This document shows, piece after piece, positions 48,867-56,186 of a stretch of 64,000 nt of DNA. Numbering within the stretch: position 1 is the first letter of the stretch; each line of letters opens with the position of its first letter. Both the position numbers and the translations under genes were made by a program. This stretch comes from an uncultured Peptoniphilus sp. (GTDB lineage: Bacteria; Bacillota; Clostridia; Tissierellales; Peptoniphilaceae): contig NZ_CALUAA010000005.1 in NCBI RefSeq assembly GCF_943913915.1, positions 1 to 64,000 of the forward strand, in the 5' to 3' direction. Below the pieces are notes generated by a model. That model did not search any database. It saw only the letters and a list, made by a program, of their open reading frames with translations, and had not been told where the DNA came from.

Positions 48867-49298
48867 ATGAAAAAAGATTTTACGGAAGAGGAATTGAGAG
48901 AAAAGCTGGGAGATGCGGCGTACCACGTGGTGCGTGAAGAGGGAACGGATCCGCCCTTTTCCCATCCCTACGACAAATTGTTCGACGAGGGAATTTATGT
49001 AGACGTCGTTACCGGAGAGGTTTTGTTTTTATCTAAGGATAAATTTGACGCCGGATGCGGATGGCCCAGTTTTTCCCGCATGGCGCCCGATGCAGACGTG
49101 GAAGAAAAAACCGACGGTCGCTTCGGCATGATCCGCACGGAGGTGCGCACGGATACGACTCACTTGGGCCATGTGTTTAACGACGGTCCCGCATCCCTCG
49201 GCGGTCTTCGCTACTGTATCAACGGAAGCAGCATCGAGTTTATTCCGAAGGAAGAAATGGAAGAGAGAGGCTACGGAGAGTGGCTCAAAGAGTTGTAA
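48867..49298 (+). CDS. msrB: Peptide-methionine (R)-S-oxide reductase MsrB
   Basis: The protein has 143 residues. It repairs R-methionine sulfoxide. Blocks include LGDAAYHVVREEGTDPPFSHPYD, GCGWPSFSRM and the catalytic cysteine in RYCINGSSIEF. TAGGAGG precedes the ATG. The four zinc cysteines of some MsrB enzymes are missing. No MsrA domain is fused, unlike in many pathogens. It gives some oxygen defence to an anaerobe. Confidence 0.95.
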   Translation: MKKDFTEEELREKLGDAAYHVVREEGTDPPFSHPYDKLFDEGIYVDVVTGEVLFLSKDKFDAGCGWPSFSRMAPDADVEEKTDGRFGMIRTEVRTDTTHLGHVFNDGPASLGGLRYCINGSSIEFIPKEEMEERGYGEWLKEL

Positions 49299-49309
49299 CC
49301 CTCTAGTTA

Positions 49310-49338
49310 TTTAAAAAATCGCCACTTCAGAGTATAAT
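49310..49338 (+). promoter_or_regulatory. Promoter for the surface 5'-nucleotidase
   Basis: TTTAAA, a 17-base spacer and TATAAT, about 40 bases before the start codon. Confidence 0.6.
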
Positions 49339-49376
49339 AGTTTTAGAGGAACGTAATTTATTTTATAGGAGGAATT

Positions 49377-51632
49377 ATGAAGAAAAAATTCATGGCACTC
49401 GCCCTCGCATTTACCATGGTTCTCGGCACGGTTTCCGGCCCGATCCAAGTCTTTGCAGAAGGTGCAAGTCAAGATACCAAGACCATTACCATCCTTCATA
49501 CCAATGACGTTCACGGTCATATCGTGGCGCAAAGCGGTAAAGATGGTAAGCTCAATGAAATCGGTTTCGCCAAGGTGAAAACCTATGCCGACAGCATACA
49601 AAATGCGATTCTACTGGACGCAGGGGATGTTAGTCACGGCACCGCCCTTTCCGGCGTAAACAACGGAAAAGATGTAATCGATGTGATGAAGGCAATGGGT
49701 TACAAGGCAATGGTTCCCGGAAACCACGATTTCAACTACGGTTACGATGCTCTTGTCGGCTTTAAAGATCAAGCCCTGCCCAAAGAAGGTTCCAAAGAAG
49801 GCTTCGATATTTTAGCGGCCAATGTGGTTCGCGCAACGGGCGGCAACGACTTTAAAGGCCAAAGCATTATTGATGTGGACGGTGTAAAAGTCGGCTTATT
49901 CGGTTTAGCTACGGAAGAAACCAAGGTTAAATCCAATCCGAAGAATACGGAAAATGTTATGTTCCTAAACCCGGTCGACGTAGCGAGAGCACAAGTTAAG
50001 TCCTTAAAAGAACAAGGTGTCGACGTTATCGTCATGCTCTCTCACCTGGGGGTAGACGAATCTACGACGATCAAATCCAGTGATGTGGCAAAGGCTGTAG
50101 ACGGCATCGACGTTATTATCGACGGCCACTCCCACACCACCCTCGATAAGGGCGAAGTGGTCAACAAGACGCTGATCGCTCAAACCGGCAACTATCTTAA
50201 AAATCTAGGTGAAGTGAACATTACCCTTCGCGGTAAGGAAATTATTTCTAAAAATGCCACTTTAAAAGATGCCGCATTCTTTGAAAATGTAAAAGAAGAT
50301 CCCGAGATCAAAACCATGATCGACAAAGTGCTTGCCGACAATAAAGACGCCCTCGAAAAAGTAGTCGGTAAGACGGCAGTGGATTTAGACGGTGAACGTG
50401 AACACGTGCGCACATCGGAAACAAACTTCGGTAACTTAATGGCCGACGCGATGCGTGAAGTTTCCGGAGCCGATGTAGCCCTTACCAACGGCGGCGGCAT
50501 TCGTACGAGTATTCCCGCCGGAGACATTAACATGACCCAACTTTGGACGGCATTCCCCTTCGGCAACACGATCATGAAGATCGAACTTACCGGTGCTGAT
50601 ATTTTAGCCGCCCTCGAACACGGCGTAGGCGATGCACCGGATGCCAACGGAAAATTCCCCCAAATTTCGGGTATGAGCTTTAAATACGACGTTAAACAAA
50701 AAGCCGGCGAACGCGTCTTTGACGTAAAGATCGCAGGCAAAGCATTGGATCCCAAGGCGAAATACACCTTAGCTACCAATGACTTTATGTCCAATGGCGG
50801 CGACGGCTACAAGAGCTTTGCCAACGGTAAAAAAATTGCAGATTACGGTCTCTACACTGAAGTTCTCGAAAAATACCTTGCCGACAAGGGCGCGGTAGAA
50901 CCGAAGAAAGAAAGCCGCATCGTTATGGCTGAAAAGAGCGGAGCAAAACCTGTCGAACCGAAAGAAGGCTTCACTGATATTAAAGGTCACTGGGCTGAAA
51001 AAGTTATCAAATCCGTAACGGAAAAGAAACTTTTCGCCGGTATGACCGCTACCACATTCGAACCGAACACGAAGATCTCAAGAGGTATGCTCGTGAGCGT
51101 CTTGGCTCGTCTCGAAGGACAAGATAAAAAACAAGAAGCTAAGAATAAATTCAGCGACGTTAAAGCGGGCGAATGGTACGAAAACGGCGTCATCTGGGCA
51201 CAAGAAAACAAGATTGTGGCCGGTTACGAAGACGGTACCTTTAAACCGAATCAAGCGGTAAGTCGTGAAGAAATGGCTGCCATCTTGGGCCGCTACATCG
51301 AAGCTAAGGGCATTCCCTTTACTCTTGATTTAAAAGAACCCTTTGCGGATCAAAAAGATATCAGCAAATGGGCTGTAAACGGCGTCGATGTTACGCGCCA
51401 CGCCGGCATTATGACCGGTCGCGACGGCAACATCTTCGCTCCCAAGGATTCTGCAACTCGTGCTGAACTTGCACAAGTTATGTTCGGCTTGGAACGCCTT
51501 GTTGAAGCTAATAAGGGATTAAAACCCGCTGAGAAGAAAGAAGCTGCAAAACCGGCTGAAAAACAAAAAAAGGCCAAAGCAGAAAAACAAGAAAAAACCG
51601 CAGAAAAATCTGCAGCTAAGAAAGCAGCATAA
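49377..51632 (+). CDS. Surface 5'-nucleotidase with three SLH domains
   Basis: The protein has 751 residues. It has a signal peptide (MALALAFTMVLGTVSG...FA) and a metallophosphoesterase domain (about 35-260) with ILHTNDVHGH, LLDAGDVSHG, PGNHDFNYG, LSHLGVD and IDGHSHT. The 5'-nucleotidase C-terminal domain (about 330-505; ALTNGGGIRTSIPAGD, NDFMSNGGDGY) is of the UshA/NutA type. Three SLH domains (about 530-725) and a Lys/Ala-rich tail follow. It hydrolyses extracellular nucleotides to nucleosides and phosphate. Host homologues influence adenosine signalling, so a similar effect is possible but not shown. Confidence 0.94.
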   Translation: MKKKFMALALAFTMVLGTVSGPIQVFAEGASQDTKTITILHTNDVHGHIVAQSGKDGKLNEIGFAKVKTYADSIQNAILLDAGDVSHGTALSGVNNGKDVIDVMKAMGYKAMVPGNHDFNYGYDALVGFKDQALPKEGSKEGFDILAANVVRATGGNDFKGQSIIDVDGVKVGLFGLATEETKVKSNPKNTENVMFLNPVDVARAQVKSLKEQGVDVIVMLSHLGVDESTTIKSSDVAKAVDGIDVIIDGHSHTTLDKGEVVNKTLIAQTGNYLKNLGEVNITLRGKEIISKNATLKDAAFFENVKEDPEIKTMIDKVLADNKDALEKVVGKTAVDLDGEREHVRTSETNFGNLMADAMREVSGADVALTNGGGIRTSIPAGDINMTQLWTAFPFGNTIMKIELTGADILAALEHGVGDAPDANGKFPQISGMSFKYDVKQKAGERVFDVKIAGKALDPKAKYTLATNDFMSNGGDGYKSFANGKKIADYGLYTEVLEKYLADKGAVEPKKESRIVMAEKSGAKPVEPKEGFTDIKGHWAEKVIKSVTEKKLFAGMTATTFEPNTKISRGMLVSVLARLEGQDKKQEAKNKFSDVKAGEWYENGVIWAQENKIVAGYEDGTFKPNQAVSREEMAAILGRYIEAKGIPFTLDLKEPFADQKDISKWAVNGVDVTRHAGIMTGRDGNIFAPKDSATRAELAQVMFGLERLVEANKGLKPAEKKEAAKPAEKQKKAKAEKQEKTAEKSAAKKAA

Positions 51633-51636
51633 AATT

Positions 51637-51664
51637 AAGAGGAGTGAAAACACTCCTCTTTTTT
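51637..51664 (+). terminator. Terminator after the 5'-nucleotidase gene
   Basis: A 10-bp perfect stem (AAGAGGAGTG with CACTCCTCTT), AAAA loop, then a T-run. Confidence 0.95.
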
Positions 51665-51717
51665 ATTATTCTCTTGACCGCTCCGGAATTATGCGATATT
51701 ATATAGCGTTACTTTCC

Positions 51718-51746
51718 TTGACAAATCGCCTCAGACTATGTATACT
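51718..51746 (+). promoter_or_regulatory. Sigma-A promoter for veg
   Basis: TTGACA, a 17-base spacer and TATACT. This near-consensus promoter is in keeping with the strong veg promoter of B. subtilis. Confidence 0.88.
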
Positions 51747-51785
51747 TGTTATATAAGTGGATAATTGGGTAGAAGGGCGGTTCAC

Positions 51786-52052
51786 ATGACACAAGTAGAT
51801 ATGATCAAAAACGAATTGTCGGAACACATCGGCAAGCGCGTGATCGTAAAAGCCAATAGAGGCAGAAAGAGAATTGTAACGCGAAAGGGGATTCTAAAAT
51901 CAGTATATCCTTCGCTGTTTGTCGTGACGATTTCATCGGAGGGCTTAGCGGATAGAAACATATCCTTCACCTATTCCGATGTCTTGACCTCTACGGTAAA
52001 AATTGCCATTCTGGAAGAAGACGTCGACGCGTCCGATTTAAAAATTTCGTAA
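51786..52052 (+). CDS. veg: Veg family protein
   Basis: This 88-residue protein starts at MTQVDMIKNELSEHIGKRV with AAGGGCGG upstream; an earlier in-frame TTG lies too close to the promoter. The core KANRGRKRIVTRKGILKSVYPSLFVV and FTYSDVLTSTVKI match Veg, which in B. subtilis affects biofilm genes. It sits before ispE, the conserved order. A terminator hairpin lies between them. Confidence 0.93.
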   Translation: MTQVDMIKNELSEHIGKRVIVKANRGRKRIVTRKGILKSVYPSLFVVTISSEGLADRNISFTYSDVLTSTVKIAILEEDVDASDLKIS

Positions 52053-52053
52053 T

Positions 52054-52079
52054 AGAGCTCCTTCAATGGAGCTTTTTTA
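52054..52079 (+). terminator. Terminator between veg and ispE
   Basis: AGCTCC, a 6-base loop and GGAGCT, followed by T6. No clear promoter lies between it and ispE, so it probably lets part of the transcription through. Confidence 0.8.
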
Positions 52080-52091
52080 TTGGGAGGAATT

Positions 52092-52919
52092 ATGCGCGCC
52101 TTTGCAAAAATCAATATAGGCCTTTGGATAAAATCGAAACGTGAAGACGGCTACCATACAATCGAAACGGTCTTTTTACCTGTCGACCTATACGACGAGA
52201 TAACAATTGAAAAATCCGATAGTTTTACCATTACAGGACCTAATTTCGGAAAAGATGATCTTATGGCGAAAGGTCACCGATATTTAGAAGATCGCTTCGG
52301 AAAACTTCCCGTGTCTATCGCCATTGAAAAGAATATTCCCGTGGGAGCAGGCCTCGCCGGAGGAACGGCAGACGGTGCCGCCCTTATGAGAGGCGTGCGA
52401 GATCTCTACGATCTGCCGATGAACGACGAGGAGCTTATAAAAGAGAGCGTATCGCTAGGTGCGGATTTTCCCTATTGCTTTTATAACAAGCCCGCCATCG
52501 GCAGAGGAATCGGCGAAGAGTTGGAAGGGGTGGAGATTCCGTCTTATCCATTGATTCTTCTAAATCCCGGCTTTTCCGTGTCTACGCCGGAGGCATATAG
52601 TCTGTGGAAGGAGAGGGGCGACGGGAGCGCCGAAGAGGCAGTACGTATTCTGAAGGAAGGAAATCTGTCGGCGTTAAAAGACGCGGTATCCAATGATCTA
52701 ATGGCGGGCGTAGCCGAAAAACACGATGTAATTTACGAGATGATCGATGCTTTATACCGTGAAGGTGCAGCTTTTTCCCACATGACGGGGTCGGGACCCA
52801 CGGTTTATGGAATTTTTGATAGTGCCGCAACGAGAGATGCTGCATATGCTATACTGAAAGATAAGTTTAAGATAGCGATTAAGACGAGAACGAGAACGTC
52901 AGGAGAAGGGAATGGATAG
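52092..52919 (+). CDS. ispE: 4-diphosphocytidyl-2-C-methyl-D-erythritol kinase IspE
   Basis: The protein has 275 residues from MRAFAKINIGLWI with GGGAGG upstream. This GHMP kinase belongs to the MEP isoprenoid pathway. It contains the substrate segment REDGYHTIETVFLPV, the ATP loop IPVGAGLAGGTADGAALM and the third motif HMTGSGPTVYGIF. It feeds the undecaprenyl chain used by uppP. It overlaps the next gene by 8 bases. Confidence 0.96.
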   Translation: MRAFAKINIGLWIKSKREDGYHTIETVFLPVDLYDEITIEKSDSFTITGPNFGKDDLMAKGHRYLEDRFGKLPVSIAIEKNIPVGAGLAGGTADGAALMRGVRDLYDLPMNDEELIKESVSLGADFPYCFYNKPAIGRGIGEELEGVEIPSYPLILLNPGFSVSTPEAYSLWKERGDGSAEEAVRILKEGNLSALKDAVSNDLMAGVAEKHDVIYEMIDALYREGAAFSHMTGSGPTVYGIFDSAATRDAAYAILKDKFKIAIKTRTRTSGEGNG

Positions 52920-53562
52920 ACTGGGCATCGCCTTTCGAGATATTACCGGCGCTTATGTAGCCTGCGCCATTCATAAAATGCGACCGGCGCTTAATATGAC
53001 GCTTTTATACGACCCGAAAGATTCTGTGGAAGACTTTTTAAAAGAATCTGAAGAGCGTATGGAGCGCATGGGGATAAAAGATTATCTTACCGTGCTCCCC
53101 GAAAAAAGCACGGGCCGACGGGATTATTTTCGTGTCGTGAACGGTAACGGCTACGAAGGCCTCCCTCTGGATACGGGGGAAGAGGGAATGGATACATCTC
53201 TCATTAATTTCACCATTACAGACGCCCTCTTTCAGCGTAGTTTCGTTTTGGATATACTGGACAGCTATATGGCCAGGATCCCCGCAGGTACTGAGCGCGT
53301 CGTCCTTGCCTTGCCCGGCTATAGCTACCGTGCCGAGGATTTTAGGCGGGCCTTCGGGGGAAAAAATATTTCTGTCGTCGATCCCTTGGCACTTTGGGTG
53401 GAGAGAGAAATAAAAGATGAAGGGAATAGCGATCTAAGGTTTTACTGGACCCTTCGCGATTTTGAATTGGAGCGGCGCATGGAAGAGATTTTCCAAAAAC
53501 CTGTACACTTCAGAACCTATTACAATCATCCCTGGCTTCGAGGGGAAGTAAAGAGAAAATAA
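52912..53562 (+). CDS. Unknown protein co-transcribed with ispE
   Basis: The protein has 216 residues and starts inside ispE (8-base overlap, GGAGAAGGG upstream). It has no signal peptide or membrane helix and I do not recognise the family. It is acidic and basic mixed, with segments such as GIAFRDITGAYVACAIHKMRP at the N-terminus, RVVLALPGYSYRAEDFRRAF in the middle and VHFRTYYNHPWLRGEVKRK at the end. The overlap suggests a housekeeping link. A terminator hairpin follows at 53574-53600. Confidence 0.7.
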   Translation: MDRLGIAFRDITGAYVACAIHKMRPALNMTLLYDPKDSVEDFLKESEERMERMGIKDYLTVLPEKSTGRRDYFRVVNGNGYEGLPLDTGEEGMDTSLINFTITDALFQRSFVLDILDSYMARIPAGTERVVLALPGYSYRAEDFRRAFGGKNISVVDPLALWVEREIKDEGNSDLRFYWTLRDFELERRMEEIFQKPVHFRTYYNHPWLRGEVKRK

Positions 53563-53573
53563 TTTCGTGAAAT

Positions 53574-53600
53574 CGTAGGCTGTGTGCCTGCGGTTTTTTT
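53574..53600 (+). terminator. Terminator after the ispE operon
   Basis: CGTAGGC and GCCTGCG around a TGTGT loop, followed by T7. Confidence 0.85.
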
Positions 53601-53612
53601 ATTTACGGATTG

Positions 53613-54283
53613 AATTGTCAAGTCAAGTGCAACTCCACTGAATGGTAAACTTCATAAGGTGTTTTCCAGTTTAAGCATTTACGTGGTCGACGATTGATCT
53701 CTTCTATTTTCGCTTCAATATAGCTATCTGATTGATCAATATCTTCTGTTTTTGGAAAGTATTCTCTTAATAAACCATTTGTATTTTCGTTGGTCCCTCT
53801 TTGCCATGGATGATGGGGTAGCGGGAAATAGAATTCAACAAAAGAAAGTTGCTGTGAAATTTCAGGATGTTGTGAAAATTCTTTTCCTCTATCGGGAGTA
53901 ATGCTTTGAAGGGGTTCATTCTTCAATAGTTCAATCATGGCTTGCTTAACACATTGGGCGTTCTTCTTCTGAATTTTTCGGAAAAGTAGGTAGCGGCTTT
54001 TCCTATCAGTCAGTGTGAGTAAGCATGCCTTTCAGGTTTTGCCTGGCACCGTGTCCGCTTCCCAGTCGCCTAGACGCTGTCTTTTTTTAGCTACATCCGA
54101 TCGTTGGGATATGGGGTTGGTGATTGGAATTTTGTCGCGTCTTTCTTCGTAGGATCTGGTATGCTTTGTTTACCGCGATGTCTTTTTTTCTAATACATCG
54201 TGCTTCCCAGTTGTTTGGTTAACTTCGACATACTTTAACAGAAAACGGTGAATCTTTTTTTTGTTGCACTTAGATTGTAAATT
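53613..54283 (-). mobile_element. Degraded IS30-family element
   Basis: Imperfect terminal inverted repeats of 21 bases bound the element (53613-53633 and 54263-54283), sharing AATT, CAA and AAGTGCAAC in order. At about 670 bases it is shorter than a full IS30 element (about 1.1 kb), so part of the 5' half is deleted. The transposase is also broken by stops. Confidence 0.75.
53618..54245 (-). pseudogene. IS30 transposase fragment
   Basis: The intact 3' part (53618-53938; SITPDRGKEFSQHPE, FYFPLPHHPWQRGTNENTNGLLREYFP, INRRPRKCLNWKTPYEVYH) has the DDE aspartate and glutamate region of IS30 integrases. Upstream in the same frame come RLGDWEADTVPGKT, a TGA, then KACLLTLTDRKSRYLLF. A Gly codon (GGA) has thus become TGA. 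Further upstream the frame shifts and ends, and the helix-turn-helix half is gone. It cannot make transposase. Confidence 0.88.
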
Positions 54284-54291
54284 GAAGGCAC

Positions 54292-54315
54292 AAAAAAAGA
54301 GCGGCTATACCGCTC
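54292..54315 (-). terminator. Terminator of the SRP RNA gene
   Basis: On the minus strand GAGCGG, a 5-base loop and CCGCTC, followed by T7. Confidence 0.92.
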
Positions 54316-54330
54316 AAATTTTAATATGTA

Positions 54331-54597
54331 ACCATGCACCCGGCGTTGCATTTAAGTTCCATACGTTACCGAAATAGTTAACTCAGAGAAGGCTAATCTA
54401 CGTCACATAGACTGACTTACTTAGTGCTGCTTCCGTCAAGACCTGACACGGTTCGCAAGGGTCTATTGCGTAGGACCTGCTCATCAACATCACTTGTTTC
54501 GGGCAGACTACAAAAAATAAATGCTATGCCGGGAATTCAATCTTGCTATAGCGGATTGCAAGTTACAGGGATCCGCTACCTCCCCATCTAGCATGGC
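54331..54597 (-). ncRNA. ffs: Large signal recognition particle RNA (SRP/scRNA)
   Basis: On the minus strand the universal SRP core GTGTCAGGTCTTGACGGAAG and CAGCACTAAG is present. The 5' end reads GCCATGCTAGATGGGGAGGT and pairs with the 3' end GGTGCATGGT. The length of about 267 bases matches the Bacillus type with an Alu domain. It lies between tRNA-Ser and a terminator. Exact ends are estimated from the closing helix. Confidence 0.94.
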
Positions 54598-54607
54598 AAA
54601 CTTTTAC

Positions 54608-54699
54608 TGGCGGAGAGAGGGGGATTCGAACCCCCGATACGCTATAAACGTATACCCGCTTTCCAGGCGAGCGCCTTAAACCAACTCAACCATCTCTCC
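54608..54699 (-). tRNA. tRNA-Ser(GGA)
   Basis: Minus-strand class II tRNA. Acceptor GGAGAGA pairs with TCTCTCC, the anticodon loop is CTGGAAA (anticodon GGA), with a long variable arm, and CCA is encoded. It is immediately upstream of the SRP RNA gene and may share its transcript. Confidence 0.95.
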
Positions 54700-54765
54700 A
54701 TTGGATTACAGTATATAATTATATGGGCGATGGCACGTTTTGTCAAGCTTATTTCCTAAAAAGAT

Positions 54766-55719
54766 TTACCAGTCTCCGCGAATGGAGATAGCACCGGCCG
54801 TAAGAGTGGTAGTGGAGCCGTTTATATCCACGACGAGACCACCGTCATCGTCGATAGTTATTACTCTTCCCGTGTACTCGATGTCACGTTTCGAAAAAGC
54901 GATGGTCTTATCGATGGTTAAATTATAGTGTCTGTATTCGGATAAAATTTCATCCCGTGAACGAGCACACCATTTATAAAAGGCATTTACAAAATCGGCT
55001 GCTAATTGATTCCGTGAAAGCTTCTCTTCGTCGATGGAGCCGGCGGAAGGGAGTTCTTTTTTATCGAAAGTTTCCCCAGGAGTGTCGATATTGATGCCGA
55101 TGCCCACCACGTATCGCGGCGTAGAGGACGAAAAATTAGCCTCCGTCAAAATGCCGGCGATTTTTTTATGCTCCAAGTAAAGATCATTGACCCATTTAAT
55201 TAAAATAGGCTTATCAGTTTGCTTATTGATGGCTTCTCGTGCGGCGATGGCGGCGGTAATTGTCAACAGTTCCGGTGTGAAGTCATCCGATCCCTTTAAA
55301 ATGGCGGAGAGATACAGGCCGCTGCCGAAGGGAGAGAGGAAGGATTTTCCCACACGGCCCTTGCCGGCGGTTTGCTCTTCCGCCACCATAAAGGAGAAAG
55401 AGGGAAGGGGGCTTATGTCGTCGCGGCGAAAGATTTCGTTATTTGTGGAGTCGACAGATTGTTCTACGAGTACTTCGATTTCTTTAAGCTCATCTATTAG
55501 ATCGGAGACGATTTTATCTTTTTCCAGTGGCTCGAAGTCTCGATTGAGACGATACCCTCGATTGGTTACCGCTTCGATGTGATGACCGCCTTTTCTTAAA
55601 TCCCGAATGGATTGCCACACGGCGGCTCTTGTAATGTGAAGGTCTTCGGCGATTTCTTCCCCTGAAAGAAAATCGTCGGTTTCCTGCAATTTTTTTAAAA
55701 TATAATCTTTGTTTCCCAT
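54766..55719 (-). CDS. birA: Biotin-protein ligase and repressor BirA
   Basis: The protein has 317 residues. An N-terminal winged helix (FLSGEEIAEDLHITRAAVWQSI, about 15-65) binds DNA. The ligase domain has AEEQTAGKGRVGKSFLSP, IKWVNDLYLEHKKIAGIL and VVGIGINID, and a small C-terminal SH3-like domain follows. It joins biotin to carboxylases and represses biotin genes when biotin is plentiful. Its start overlaps the trmL stop by 1 base. Confidence 0.96.
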   Translation of the reverse strand: MGNKDYILKKLQETDDFLSGEEIAEDLHITRAAVWQSIRDLRKGGHHIEAVTNRGYRLNRDFEPLEKDKIVSDLIDELKEIEVLVEQSVDSTNNEIFRRDDISPLPSFSFMVAEEQTAGKGRVGKSFLSPFGSGLYLSAILKGSDDFTPELLTITAAIAAREAINKQTDKPILIKWVNDLYLEHKKIAGILTEANFSSSTPRYVVGIGINIDTPGETFDKKELPSAGSIDEEKLSRNQLAADFVNAFYKWCARSRDEILSEYRHYNLTIDKTIAFSKRDIEYTGRVITIDDDGGLVVDINGSTTTLTAGAISIRGDW

Positions 55720-56186
55720 TATGCCATCCCCGGATAATCCAATTGGCGAAGCGCCTCAAATAAAATAATATTTACGGATACCGATAGGTTTAAGCTTCTT
55801 CCGAAATCTTTCAGCATGGGAATGCGAATAGCGTGGTCGTAGTGTGACTTAATAAGCTCTTCGGGCAGTCCCTTTGTCTCCTTTCCAAAAACTAGGAAAT
55901 CGCCGTCCTGAAATTGAACATCCGAGTAACGCTTTTCCGATTTTGTGCTGGCGAAGAAGAAACGGTGATCTTTATACTCTTCAAAAACCTCTTCGATGCT
56001 GTCATGGTAGTGGATATCCACAAGATGCCAATAATCCAGGCCGCAGCGTTTTAAGTGTTTGTCGTCGGTGGAAAAACCTAGGGGTCGCACCAGGTGAAGT
56101 ACACTCTTTGTAAGGCCGCAGCTTCTTGCGATGGCGCCGGTATTGTGAGGAATTTCAGGTTCTACTAAACAAATGTGTAATGTCAT
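55719..56186 (-). CDS. trmL: tRNA (cytidine(34)/uridine-2'-O)-methyltransferase TrmL
   Basis: The protein has 155 residues from MTLHICLVEPEIPHNTG with GGAGGT upstream; the longer frame upstream lies in the helicase gene. The SPOUT knot motifs NTGAIARSCGLTKS, VFGKETKGLPEEL and NLSVSVNIILFEALRQ are present. It methylates the ribose of the wobble base in tRNA-Leu. It overlaps the helicase gene by 4 bases and birA by 1. Confidence 0.95.
   Translation of the reverse strand: MTLHICLVEPEIPHNTGAIARSCGLTKSVLHLVRPLGFSTDDKHLKRCGLDYWHLVDIHYHDSIEEVFEEYKDHRFFFASTKSEKRYSDVQFQDGDFLVFGKETKGLPEELIKSHYDHAIRIPMLKDFGRSLNLSVSVNIILFEALRQLDYPGMA

Noticed and set aside
54300..54607. tmRNA gene next to tRNA-Ser
   Set aside because: The conserved core GTGTCAGGTC...GACGGAAGCAGC and the pairing of both ends identify it as SRP RNA; no tag-peptide frame or tRNA-like end is present.
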